A stretch of 64,000 nt of DNA from Beijerinckiaceae bacterium. GTDB taxonomy: Bacteria > Pseudomonadota > Alphaproteobacteria > Rhizobiales > Beijerinckiaceae. Shown here in pieces: positions 1 through 7,195 of this stretch. The stretch is from contig JAIETL010000081.1 in the NCBI GenBank assembly GCA_019745195.1, positions 17,995-81,994 on the forward strand. Direction: 5' to 3'. A model generated the notes under the pieces. It made no database searches. It was not told the DNA's origin and saw only the letters and a list, made by a program, of their open reading frames with translations. Every line of letters begins with the position of its first letter. The stretch's first letter is position 1. The translations under genes were made by a program, and so were the position numbers.

Positions 1-39
1 GATCGCGATCGCGGCGGCGACTGGGACCGTCGCGGCTGA
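1..39 (+). CDS. C-terminal end of an Arg/Gly/Asp-rich protein (partial)
   Basis: The first 39 bases read in frame 1 as DRDRGGDWDRRG followed by TGA. A perfect hairpin with a T run begins 25 bases after the stop, which supports a real gene end. The Asp/Arg/Gly repeat tail resembles low-complexity C-termini of small periplasmic proteins in this order, but the fragment is too short to name. Confidence 0.5.
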   Translation, partial: DRDRGGDWDRRG

Positions 40-63
40 CCAGCTTTTCAGGGCATGAGTGAA

Positions 64-88
64 GGGCGGCTCCCGGAGCCGCCCTTTT
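64..88 (+). terminator. Rho-independent terminator
   Basis: Bases 64-72 (GGGCGGCTC) pair perfectly with 76-84 (GAGCCGCCC) around a 3-base loop, followed by TTTT at 85-88. It lies just after the partial gene at 1-39. The same 9-bp stem recurs in the terminator after rpsD at 1142-1163. Confidence 0.85.
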
Positions 89-109
89 CGTTGCGGCGGG
101 GACCGCCTG

Positions 110-358
110 TCAGGTGCCGACCGAGTCCGTGACGCATTTCTTGGTGAAGCTCGTCTTGGCCGCGCCATTGAGCTTCCTGTCGGCGGCCTGCTTGTCGCAG
201 GCGGCGGTGGCGTCCTTCTCGCATTTGCCGAGGAAACTGGTCTTGGCCGCGCCGGCCAGTTTCTTGTCGGTGGCCTGCACCGCGCAGCTTGCTCCCTGCG
301 CGAAGGCCTGGCCGGTCAGGCATCCAAGCGCGAGCGCTGCGATCAACATCGTCTTCAT
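110..358 (-). CDS. Small exported protein with two PsiF repeats
   Basis: This is an 82-aa protein starting MKTMLIAALALGC with a Sec signal peptide ending near QAFA. The mature part has two copies of the PsiF repeat pattern, roughly C-x-A-x-A-x(2)-KKL-x-GAAKTSF-x(2)-KC, each with a pair of Cys residues likely to form a disulfide in the periplasm. E. coli PsiF, the family namesake, is phosphate-starvation inducible, but its molecular role is unknown. I chose the inner ATG at 358 because AAGGACG lies just upstream and the signal peptide begins there. The gene stands alone and faces the terminator at 64-88. Confidence 0.8.
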   Translation of the reverse strand: MKTMLIAALALGCLTGQAFAQGASCAVQATDKKLAGAAKTSFLGKCEKDATAACDKQAADRKLNGAAKTSFTKKCVTDSVGT

Positions 359-556
359 GATCGTCGTCCTTTTCCCGATATGGGTGCGCGACGATAAGCC
401 GAGTCGCAACGGCTTGTCAGCGCGCGGCGGAACGGCAGGCCGTTTGGCCTATATCGCGAGAAACAACCGGTAACCTTTCGTTTACACTAGCTGTTCAAGC
501 TCAATTCAGAGTTTTGCGTTTACTGTTTGGCAGTAAGTTCACCGCGAGTGGTCGCC

Positions 557-709
557 ATGAGCAACAAGACACTGACCTGGTCGATGCGGGGTTTCATCGC
601 CTCCGTGTTCGTGCTGAGCCTGTTTGGCCCCTATGCGATCTCGATCCTGATCGGCTGCCTGGGGCTGGGCTGCTATTTCTTTCGCGACGAGGCCGGCTCG
701 CATCTGTGA
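557..709 (+). CDS. Possible small membrane protein, 50 aa
   Basis: The frame encodes MSNKTLTWSMRGF followed by one or two hydrophobic stretches (about residues 12-45, with GCLGLGCYFF) and a short polar tail. No clear ribosome binding site is visible. Base composition is less GC-rich than in neighbouring genes. I do not recognise a family. It could be a chance frame; the hydrophobic segment and distance from other genes are the only support. Confidence 0.35.
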   Translation: MSNKTLTWSMRGFIASVFVLSLFGPYAISILIGCLGLGCYFFRDEAGSHL

Positions 710-791
710 GTCGAGAAGCGCAGTTGCACGGATTGATTGAATCGTAACGCATCGGCGGAATGATCCGACCCGCAGCCTGTGCGAGGATCCG

Positions 792-1103
792 ATGTCGCTT
801 AATAGATTTGCTACGAATATTGCGTGCTCCGGCTTCTTTTGGGCCATGTTGATCGACATTTTTGCGCGCCGTTATCCAAGCTGGCTCGACTCGTTAGGGT
901 CCTACGGCGAAATTGATGTCGTGAATTCGCTCTTGTACGTCACAGTCTTGGCGCTGGCGGCGTTATCCAATTCATATCACTGCGAGATCAACCATCTGCG
1001 ACGCGGCTGGGGCAGTCACTTGCTGGTGTCGGTCGCGGCTGTTGGTTTGCTGGTAAGCATCGCGATTATAGCTATCGTCGCTTGGTCGAGCGCCCGCGCT
1101 TAG
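792..1103 (+). CDS. Hypothetical membrane protein, 103 aa
   Basis: The protein begins MSLNRFATN, with a GAGGA ribosome binding site 5 bases before the ATG. Hydrophobic segments lie at about residues 8-25, 45-63 and 76-99, so two or three membrane spans are likely. No family is recognised. Its codon use is visibly less GC-biased than the flanking genes (many T- and A-ending codons), which suggests recent acquisition or weak selection. It lies between two terminators with identical stems. Confidence 0.55.
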   Translation: MSLNRFATNIACSGFFWAMLIDIFARRYPSWLDSLGSYGEIDVVNSLLYVTVLALAALSNSYHCEINHLRRGWGSHLLVSVAAVGLLVSIAIIAIVAWSSARA

Positions 1104-1135
1104 TTTTCACTCAATACTGACTGTGCTTATGCAAC

Positions 1136-1166
1136 GAAAAAGGGCGGCTCCTGCGAGCCGCCCTTT
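1136..1166 (-). terminator. Terminator of rpsD, possibly bidirectional
   Basis: Bases 1142-1150 (GGGCGGCTC) pair with 1155-1163 (GAGCCGCCC) over a 4-base loop. Read on the minus strand, the stem is followed by five T residues (AAAAA at 1137-1141), directly downstream of rpsD. Read on the plus strand a TTT tract follows, so it may also stop transcription from the small gene ending at 1103. Confidence 0.85.
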
Positions 1167-1211
1167 CGTGTTTCCAGCCAACGCCTTGCGGCGCGGCGCT
1201 AAGTGTCCGAA

Positions 1212-1829
1212 TCAGCGCGAGTAGAACTCGATGACCAGGTTCGGCTCCATCTGCACCGCATAGGGCACGTCCGTCAGTGTCGGCGTGCGGGTGAAGGTGG
1301 CGGTCGACTTGGTGTGGTCGGCGTCGAGATAGTCCGGCACGTCGCGCTCGGCGAGAGCCGCCGATTCGATCACGAGGGCGAGCTGGCGCGAGCTCTCCTT
1401 GACCGCGATCACGTCGCCCGGCTTGACCTGGTAGGACGCGATGTTGACGCGCTTGCCGTTCACCGTGACATGGCCGTGGTTGACGAACTGGCGGGCTGCG
1501 AAGACCGTCGGCACGAACTTGGCGCGGTAGATCACGGCATCGAGGCGGCGCTCGAGCAGGCCGATCAGGTTCTCGCCCGAATCGCCCTTGAGGCGGATCG
1601 CCTCGGCGTAATAGCGGCGGAACTGCTTCTCCGAGATCGAGCCGTAATAGCCCTTGAGCTTCTGCTTGGCGCGCAGCTGCGTGCCGAAGTCGGAGGGCTT
1701 GCCCTTGCGGCGCTGGCCGTGCTGGCCGGGGCCGTATTCGCGGCGGTTGACCGGGGACTTGGGACGGCCCCAGATGTTCTGGCCGAGCCGGCGGTCGATC
1801 TTGTACTTCGCCTCATGGCGCTTCGACAT
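1212..1829 (-). CDS. rpsD: 30S ribosomal protein S4
   Basis: The 205-aa protein begins MSKRHEAKYKIDRRLG and has the full length expected of bacterial S4. It binds 16S rRNA early in small-subunit assembly. An S4/S5-type N-terminal region is followed by an S4 RNA-binding domain at about residues 95-160 (LERRLDAVIYRAKF, then VNGKRVNI). The start is fixed by AGAGGA upstream of the ATG. A longer frame extends further upstream but lacks family similarity. The alphaproteobacterial habit of a solitary rpsD outside the alpha operon fits this context, with murI upstream on the same strand and a strong terminator downstream. Confidence 0.97.
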   Translation of the reverse strand: MSKRHEAKYKIDRRLGQNIWGRPKSPVNRREYGPGQHGQRRKGKPSDFGTQLRAKQKLKGYYGSISEKQFRRYYAEAIRLKGDSGENLIGLLERRLDAVIYRAKFVPTVFAARQFVNHGHVTVNGKRVNIASYQVKPGDVIAVKESSRQLALVIESAALAERDVPDYLDADHTKSTATFTRTPTLTDVPYAVQMEPNLVIEFYSR

Positions 1830-1919
1830 ATCGCGTGTCCTCTTGAGTTCGCGAGTGAGGACCGCGCCCTCCTGCTCCCCATGCCGGCTCGCCTGCGGCG
1901 GTCCGTCATGTTTTTTCGA

Positions 1920-1964
1920 GCATCGAATTGTCCGAAAAGTGCATTCCACTTTTCGGTTCGATGC
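1920..1964. repeat. 45-bp dispersed palindrome, copy 1
   Basis: A nested inverted repeat: GCATCGAA (1920-1927) pairs with TTCGATGC (1957-1964), and CCGAAAAGTG (1932-1941) pairs with CACTTTTCGG (1947-1956). Related copies lie at 11810-11855 and 45047-45091, each just upstream of a gene. This copy lies in the leader between murI and rpsD. Confidence 0.75.
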
Positions 1965-2010
1965 ACCGGGGCGACAGATCCGGCTCAGGCTGAGCGGATC
2001 ACGGGTGCGG

Positions 2011-2040
2011 AAAAAGCCACGCGGGCCGTTTCGGGCCCGC
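2011..2040 (-). terminator. Probable terminator of murI
   Basis: GCGGGCC (2021-2027) pairs with GGCCCGC (2034-2040). Read on the minus strand after murI, the stem is followed, after a few bases, by five T residues (AAAAA at 2011-2015). The offset T tract makes this less certain than the others. Confidence 0.45.
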
Positions 2041-2101
2041 GCGACGCCGGTCTAGAACCATGCTGGGGCCGGTTTGTCAAACCGGAACGGCTGGGTTTGC
2101 G

Positions 2102-2977
2102 TCAATTCACCAGCGGCATCGGCTCGATCGCGACATCGGCGAGGCCGTAACCGGCCAGCGCGATGCGCAAGGGCCCGGTCAGGCCGCTTCCGTCAGTGAA
2201 GAGCGCGAGCGCGTCGCCTGCGCTGACCGGAGGCGTCGTCGCCACCGGGCCGAGCAGGCCCGCGACGCGCCGCGCGATCGCCGGAGCAGGGTCGATCCAG
2301 CCGACAGGCCAGGGCGCGAGCCGCTTCATGCGCTCCAGCAGCAGCGGATAATGCGTGCAGGAGAGCGTGATCACATCGGTGTGCGCGCCGCCTGCCTCGA
2401 CGAAGCAGGGCGCGATCTCGGCCAGGATCGCCGCGTCCGCGACCGGCTCGCCCTTCAGCGCAGCCTCCGCGAGGCCGGCAAGCGCGGTCGAGCCGACGAG
2501 CGAAACAGTACAGCCGCCGGCATAGGTGTCGATCAGCCCGCGCGTGTAGTCGCGCGCGACCGTGCCCGGCGTCGCCAGCACGGTGATCTGCCCCGTCTTC
2601 GTCAGTCCGGCGGCCGGCTTGATCGCCGGCACGGTGCCGACGAAAGGGATGGAGAACCGCGCCCGCAGCGCCGGCAGAACCAGCGTCGAGGCGGTGTTGC
2701 AGGCGATGACGACGAGGTCGGGGTGGCTGCGCGCCACCAGCCGCTCCATCACGGCGAGCACGCGCGCGACGAGTTCTCCCTCGCCAAGCCGGCCATAGGG
2801 AAAGCCGGCGTCGTCGGCCGCGTAGACGATCCTCGCGCCCGGGCAGGCCCGCACCGTCGAATCGAGCACGGTCAGGCCGCCGAGACCGGAATCGAAAACG
2901 AGGATGGTCGGCTGGCGCTGCGGCATCGCCAGCGCGGCATAGGCCGTTCCGGCCAGAAGATCGACCTGCATGGACAT
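2102..2977 (-). CDS. murI: Glutamate racemase
   Basis: This cytosolic enzyme interconverts L- and D-glutamate to supply D-Glu for peptidoglycan. The 291-aa protein shows DSGLGG at 29-34, the first catalytic cysteine in ACNTAST (Cys93), and the second in LSCTHYP near residue 206. Both acid/base cysteines are therefore present. The usual family length is about 260-280 aa, so the first 17 residues (up to MPQRQPTILVFDSG) may be an over-extension, and Met18 is a plausible true start. It precedes rpsD on the same strand, with 272 bases and a likely terminator between them. Confidence 0.95.
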   Translation of the reverse strand: MSMQVDLLAGTAYAALAMPQRQPTILVFDSGLGGLTVLDSTVRACPGARIVYAADDAGFPYGRLGEGELVARVLAVMERLVARSHPDLVVIACNTASTLVLPALRARFSIPFVGTVPAIKPAAGLTKTGQITVLATPGTVARDYTRGLIDTYAGGCTVSLVGSTALAGLAEAALKGEPVADAAILAEIAPCFVEAGGAHTDVITLSCTHYPLLLERMKRLAPWPVGWIDPAPAIARRVAGLLGPVATTPPVSAGDALALFTDGSGLTGPLRIALAGYGLADVAIEPMPLVN

Positions 2978-3058
2978 ATCCGGGCAGAGAGGGGCGATCC
3001 GGATTGCGCCAGAGCGAGGTTAAGGGACGGTCAAGAACAGCTTGGAAGCGTCCCGCAA

Positions 3059-3083
3059 ATTTAGTTGACAACGTCAACTAAAT
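3059..3083. promoter_or_regulatory. Palindromic operator of the MarR-GNAT gene
   Basis: ATTTAGTTGAC (3059-3069) and GTCAACTAAAT (3073-3083) form a perfect 11-bp inverted repeat with a 3-base centre, 29 bases before the MarR-GNAT start. The TAGTTGAC half-site and tight spacing match operators of MarR-family repressors. TTGAC within it may double as a -35 element. Autoregulation by the adjacent protein is inferred. Confidence 0.75.
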
Positions 3084-3111
3084 CGAGAGAGCTTCGCTTT
3101 GGAGATTTGCC

Positions 3112-4056
3112 ATGGCACAGCCCGAGACACGGTCGCAGCCCGACGCGCCGGCCGTCGCGGCGATCCGCCGCTTCAACCGTTTTCATACACGCTGGGTCGG
3201 CGCGCTCGGCGGCAGCCTGCATGGCTCCGGCTTCGCGCTGACCGAGGCGCGGGTGCTGTACGAACTGGCGCAGCGCGATGGCCTGATGGCGAGCGAACTC
3301 GCCCGCGATCTCGGGCTCGACCCCGCCTATCTTTCGCGCATCCTGAAGCGCTTCGCCGCCCAGGGCTGGCTCGGGCGCGAACGCTCGTCGCAGGACGGCC
3401 GGGCGCAGCGCCTGTCTTTGACGCCGCTGGGGCGCGCGGCTTTCGCTCCGCTCGACCGGGCCTCGCGGGATCAGGCGCAGGCGATCCTGCGGCGGCTTGC
3501 GCCGGAGGAACGTGACAGGCTGGTCGATGCGCTCGGGCAGGCGCAGTCGTTGCTGTCGGGCGAGACGACGGCCGGCGAGGCGCCGCTGATCCGCGAGCAC
3601 AGGCCCGGCGACATAGGCTGGGTCGTCTCCACACATGGCCGGCTCTATGCGCAGGATTATGGCTGGGACATCTCATTCGAGGCGCTCGTCGCCGAGATCG
3701 CGGCGAAATTCCTCCGCGAGTTCCGGCCCGGGCTGGAGCGCTGCTTCATCGCGGAGTGGCGCGGTGAGCCGGTCGGCAGCGCCTTCGTCGTCCGCGAGAG
3801 CGACAGCGCCGCCAAGCTCAGGCTGGTCATCGTCGCGCCCGAGGCGAGGGGGCTCGGCCTCGGCAAGCGGCTGGTCGCTGAGGCTGTCGGCTTTGCGCGG
3901 GAGGCTGGCTATGCCCGCATGGTGCTCTGGACCAACGACATCCTGCATGCGGCGCGCGCCATCTATGTCGCCCAGGGCTTCAAGCTGGTGGCGGAGGAGC
4001 GCCACCATTCGTTCGGGCAGGATCTGGTCGGGCAGAACTGGGAACTGGAGATTTAA
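3112..4056 (+). CDS. MarR-type regulator fused to GNAT acetyltransferase
   Basis: The 314-aa protein has an N-terminal winged helix-turn-helix of MarR type (about residues 15-150; the recognition region is near LARDLGLDPAYLSRILKRF). A C-terminal GNAT domain (about 155-314) contains the acetyl-CoA loop VAPEARGLGLGKRLV and a C-terminal YVAQGF strand. The MarR half probably binds DNA and the GNAT half acetylates an unidentified small molecule or protein. Fused MarR-GNAT proteins are a known architecture, but few substrates are known. It stands alone behind a perfect palindrome at 3059-3083, so negative autoregulation relieved by a ligand is likely. Confidence 0.9.
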   Translation: MAQPETRSQPDAPAVAAIRRFNRFHTRWVGALGGSLHGSGFALTEARVLYELAQRDGLMASELARDLGLDPAYLSRILKRFAAQGWLGRERSSQDGRAQRLSLTPLGRAAFAPLDRASRDQAQAILRRLAPEERDRLVDALGQAQSLLSGETTAGEAPLIREHRPGDIGWVVSTHGRLYAQDYGWDISFEALVAEIAAKFLREFRPGLERCFIAEWRGEPVGSAFVVRESDSAAKLRLVIVAPEARGLGLGKRLVAEAVGFAREAGYARMVLWTNDILHAARAIYVAQGFKLVAEERHHSFGQDLVGQNWELEI

Positions 4057-4060
4057 CCGC

Positions 4061-4090
4061 AAAAAAGCCCGCCGCATTGCTGCGGCGGGC
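4061..4090 (-). terminator. Terminator between convergent genes
   Basis: GCCCGCCGCA (4067-4076) pairs with TGCGGCGGGC (4081-4090) over a TTGC loop. Read on the minus strand, six T residues follow (AAAAAA at 4061-4066), making it a canonical terminator for the DUF1236 gene. It also lies just after the MarR-GNAT stop and may act both ways. Confidence 0.85.
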
Positions 4091-4119
4091 CTATTCCGAC
4101 CGAGGTCGGAAACATCAGA

Positions 4120-4536
4120 TCAGTTGATGACCTGGACGATGCGGCGGGTGCGCGGCTCGACCAGAACCGTGCGACCGTTCACGACGGTGTAGCGATACTC
4201 GGTGTTGCCGTATTCGCGGGGGATTTCGCGATAGACGACGCCTTCCTGCGGCAGCACGGTGCCGACAGCGACCGGTTCGGCATAGGTGTAGGACTGAACG
4301 CGCTGCTCCGTGACATAGGTCTGGAAGCGCGGGGTCTGGTCGCCGATGATGCCGCCGACGACTGCGCCGCCGACACCGCCGACCACCGCGCCGACCGGGC
4401 CGCCGACGATGGCGCCGCCGACAGCACCGGCGGTCGCGCCGCCGACAGCGCCGCCCTGGGCGCCCTGCGGGTTCTGGGCATAGGCCGCAGCCGGAACGGT
4501 GGCCAGCAGCGCGGCGATAGCGATTGTCTTGATCAT
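4120..4536 (-). CDS. Exported glycine-zipper protein with DUF1236 domain
   Basis: The 138-aa protein starts MIKTIAIAALLATVPAAAYAQ, a clear signal peptide cut after AYA. A glycine-rich segment follows (about residues 25-66, GG-x(3)-G repeats), typical of glycine-zipper membrane-inserting or outer-membrane-associated segments. The C-terminal half (LPQEGVVYREIP...YTVVNGRTVLVEPRTRRIVQVI) matches DUF1236, common in Hyphomicrobiales. Its function is unknown; an envelope role is likely. The inner ATG is chosen because GGGAGAG lies upstream and the signal peptide begins there. Confidence 0.85.
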   Translation of the reverse strand: MIKTIAIAALLATVPAAAYAQNPQGAQGGAVGGATAGAVGGAIVGGPVGAVVGGVGGAVVGGIIGDQTPRFQTYVTEQRVQSYTYAEPVAVGTVLPQEGVVYREIPREYGNTEYRYTVVNGRTVLVEPRTRRIVQVIN

Positions 4537-4643
4537 GTTCACTCTCCCGTGAGGTGTTCGATGGGCTGACAACGCCGGGAGTTTGAAAACGGTTCCACAA
4601 AAACACGTCCGATCCAAGGACCTGCGCCCGCAATCGGTCGCGG

Positions 4644-5963
4644 TCAGACCTTCAGACGGGCAACCGCCGCCGCTGCGGCACGGCCAGCCAGCGTCGCGCC
4701 GCCGACCGTCATCGCGCCGCCGCCGGCCGTCGCCTCGCCGGCGAGCCAGATGCGCTCGCCGATCGGTGAAGCGAGCGCATCGCGCGCCTTTTCCTGACCC
4801 GGCAGGCAGACGGAATAGGAGCCGAGCGCGAACGGGTCGGTCCACCAGGCCGGGAAGGAGACACCCGTGACGGCCTTGCGGAAATCCTCGCCGATCATCC
4901 GCGCCAGCAGATCGACGATATGGGCGCGCGCTTCTTGCGTTCCTGCCTTCGACAGGTCGCGGGCATAGTCGCCGCCGCAGTACCCGATGACGATGTCCTT
5001 GCCGTCCGGAAACAGGTCGAAATTCATCAGCTTCCTGGGCGATCCGGCCTCCATATAGGTGGTGCCCGGCGTGATGCCGAAGCGGTCTCCCTCGACCTTG
5101 AGCGCGATCTTGGTCAGCGCGCCCATGCCGATGCCGCCGAGCGCATCGCGATGCCGCGCCGGCAGCTCCGGCGTGAAGCGGATGCCGCCGGCCTTGAGCA
5201 CGCCGACGGGCACGGTGACGATGACGGCGCTGGCGCGCAGCGTGCCCGAGCGGCTGGTGACCGCGACGCCCGGCCCGTCCCAGCGGATCGCGCCGACAGG
5301 CTCGTTCAGCCGGATGTCGAGCCCCTGCGCATGGCGCGCGACGAGAGCGCCATAGCCCGAGGGAACGATGAAATCGTCGCCGGCCCAGAGCCGCTGGTAG
5401 TCGCGCGCCGAGATGCGGTCCGATTCCTCGCCGATCGAGAGCAGCAGGCCAGAGGCCGCGATCGGGGCCATGTCGGGCCCGAGATCGCCGAGAAGTTCGG
5501 CGATCGACAGGTCGCGCTTGCCGATGTCGACCGTCTCGAGCCGTCTGTCGATCTGCCCGAACGCGCCGCGCCGCTTCATCCGGTCGGTCTCCGGCATCGG
5601 CCGGCCATCGGCGAAGACCTGAAAGCCGCCGCCGCCCCAGCGCTCCTCCGGCGTCGGGATGCCAAGATCCCTGGCGATCTCGACCCAGGGGTTGCGTTCG
5701 GCCCAGTGGATGAACATCGCGCCGGCATCATAGGAGGCGCCAAGCGAGGCATCGGTGAAGGCCCGCCCGCCGGTACGGTCGCGCGCTTCGAGAATGATCG
5801 CCTTGCGGCCGGCGGCCTTGAGGGCATGGGCCGCGGCGATGCCGGCCGCGCCTGCGCCGACGATCACGACGTCGGTGTCAGTGGCGCTGGCCGGTCTTCC
5901 GGCCGTGAAGAAGCCCGCCGTCATGGCACCCGATACCATCAGTAACGTCCGGCGATCGAGCAT
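4644..5963 (-). CDS. Exported flavin amine oxidase (monoamine oxidase family)
   Basis: The protein of about 439 aa begins MLDRRTLLMVSGAMTAG, a twin-arginine-like signal, so a folded flavoprotein is probably exported. The FAD-binding motif VVIVGAGAAGIAAAHAL and LEARDRTGGR follow, and a C-terminal GEATAGGGAMTVGGA segment completes the amine oxidase FAD site. It would oxidise a primary or secondary amine (or amino acid) to an imine, releasing hydrogen peroxide; the substrate cannot be told. An alternative ATG 24 bases upstream (5987) keeps the same frame, and neither has a strong ribosome site. Confidence 0.85.
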   Translation of the reverse strand: MLDRRTLLMVSGAMTAGFFTAGRPASATDTDVVIVGAGAAGIAAAHALKAAGRKAIILEARDRTGGRAFTDASLGASYDAGAMFIHWAERNPWVEIARDLGIPTPEERWGGGGFQVFADGRPMPETDRMKRRGAFGQIDRRLETVDIGKRDLSIAELLGDLGPDMAPIAASGLLLSIGEESDRISARDYQRLWAGDDFIVPSGYGALVARHAQGLDIRLNEPVGAIRWDGPGVAVTSRSGTLRASAVIVTVPVGVLKAGGIRFTPELPARHRDALGGIGMGALTKIALKVEGDRFGITPGTTYMEAGSPRKLMNFDLFPDGKDIVIGYCGGDYARDLSKAGTQEARAHIVDLLARMIGEDFRKAVTGVSFPAWWTDPFALGSYSVCLPGQEKARDALASPIGERIWLAGEATAGGGAMTVGGATLAGRAAAAAVARLKV

Positions 5964-6074
5964 CGGGGATATCCGTGTGGGCAGCATGACGAAAGTGGCG
6001 CTGCGATACGCCCCTTCAAGCCATGTGCCATGGCGGAATTTCGACGACCGCGATCACGAGATCGGGAACTGCGC

Positions 6075-6872
6075 TCAGGGCGCATCGGGCTTGCGGCGAC
6101 GCGGCCCCTCGCGGAGCGATTTGAAGACGCCGCGCAGGGTCCGCGCCTCCTGCTCGGTCAGGCTCAAACGATGCAGGATGTCGCGCAGATTGGCGGTCAT
6201 GGAGGGCTTCTTTCCGGGCGGGAAGAAGCCACAGATGTCCAGCTCGGCCTCGACATAGTCGAACATCGACAGCACGGTCTCGCGCGTCGCGGGCGGCGAG
6301 AGCACGCTTTCGCGGAAGGGCGGCTCGCCGCCCGTGGCCTTGAACCATTCATAGCCGGTCAGCAGCACGGCCTGGGCGAGGTTCAGCGAGGCGAAGGCCG
6401 GATTGACCGGAAAGGTCAGGATCGCATCGGCAAACGAGATCTCCTCGTTCGTCAGGCCGATGCGCTCGCGCCCGAACAGGATGCCGACGCGTTCGCCGCC
6501 ACCGATCCGGTCCGCCAAGGGCGGCATCGCCTCGGCGGGGGTGACGACCCGCTTCATCTGGCCGCGCTCGCGTGCGGTGGTGGCCAGCACATGGTTCAGG
6601 TCCGCGATCGCCTCGGCCGCGCTCGCAAAGAGCCGGGCGTTTTCGAGAATGTAGGTCGCGCCGGACGCCGCCGAGGTCGCGCCCTTCTTCAGGCCGCCGC
6701 CTGACGGCCAGCCGTCGCGCGGGGCGACGAGACGCATCTCCGAGAGCCCGAAATTCGCCATGGCGCGAGCGCACATGCCGATGTTCTCGGCCATTTGCGG
6801 CTCGACCAGGATGATCACCGGCGCGGCGGCCTGAACGGGAGGGCGGGTGCGGTCGGTGCCGGAGCCGGGCAT
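6075..6872 (-). CDS. trmJ: TrmJ-like tRNA 2'-O-methyltransferase (SPOUT)
   Basis: The 265-aa protein carries the SpoU/TrmH (SPOUT) knot signatures: VILVEPQMAENIGMCARAMANFG near the start, ILFGRERIGLTNEEI in the middle and NLAQAVLLTGYEW near residue 190, followed by a C-terminal extension. This pattern is typical of TrmJ, which methylates the 2'-OH of position 32 in certain tRNAs using S-adenosylmethionine. I chose the Met at 6872 because family similarity begins shortly after it. Other TrmH-family substrates remain possible. Confidence 0.87.
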   Translation of the reverse strand: MPGSGTDRTRPPVQAAAPVIILVEPQMAENIGMCARAMANFGLSEMRLVAPRDGWPSGGGLKKGATSAASGATYILENARLFASAAEAIADLNHVLATTARERGQMKRVVTPAEAMPPLADRIGGGERVGILFGRERIGLTNEEISFADAILTFPVNPAFASLNLAQAVLLTGYEWFKATGGEPPFRESVLSPPATRETVLSMFDYVEAELDICGFFPPGKKPSMTANLRDILHRLSLTEQEARTLRGVFKSLREGPRRRKPDAP

Positions 6873-6994
6873 GTGACGAAGCCGTGGGTGAGGGTGGACG
6901 CGCCCCGTTCGACAGGGCAGAGCTTGTCCTGTCGGGCGACAGCGGTTCGCGGTCAAGCGTGCGTCGTCGAGATTTTCGGAGGATGGCGGCGACG

Positions 6995-7195
6995 ATGGCA
7001 GGCGACCGCGGCTACCTGATCCTGCTGTTGCTGCTCTGCATCCCGCTCGGGCTGTTCCTCGCGCAGATCTGGGCGCGCTCGCGCTCGCCCGGCGTCGCGC
7101 GGCTGGATCAGGCGGCGTCGAAGCCGGAACTCGTGCCGGATTCGACGATGCAGCCGGAATTGCAGCCGAGCCCGGAGCCGGTGAAGCCGGATTAG
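6995..7195 (+). CDS. Small single-span membrane protein, 66 aa
   Basis: The protein MAGDRGYLILLLLLCIPLG has one transmembrane segment (about residues 6-24) followed by a polar, proline- and glutamate-rich tail. GGAGG at 6978-6982 precedes two in-frame ATGs, at 6983 (too close) and 6995 (preferred). It overlaps the end of the convergent dipeptidase gene by 4 bases. No family is recognised. Confidence 0.55.
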   Translation: MAGDRGYLILLLLLCIPLGLFLAQIWARSRSPGVARLDQAASKPELVPDSTMQPELQPSPEPVKPD

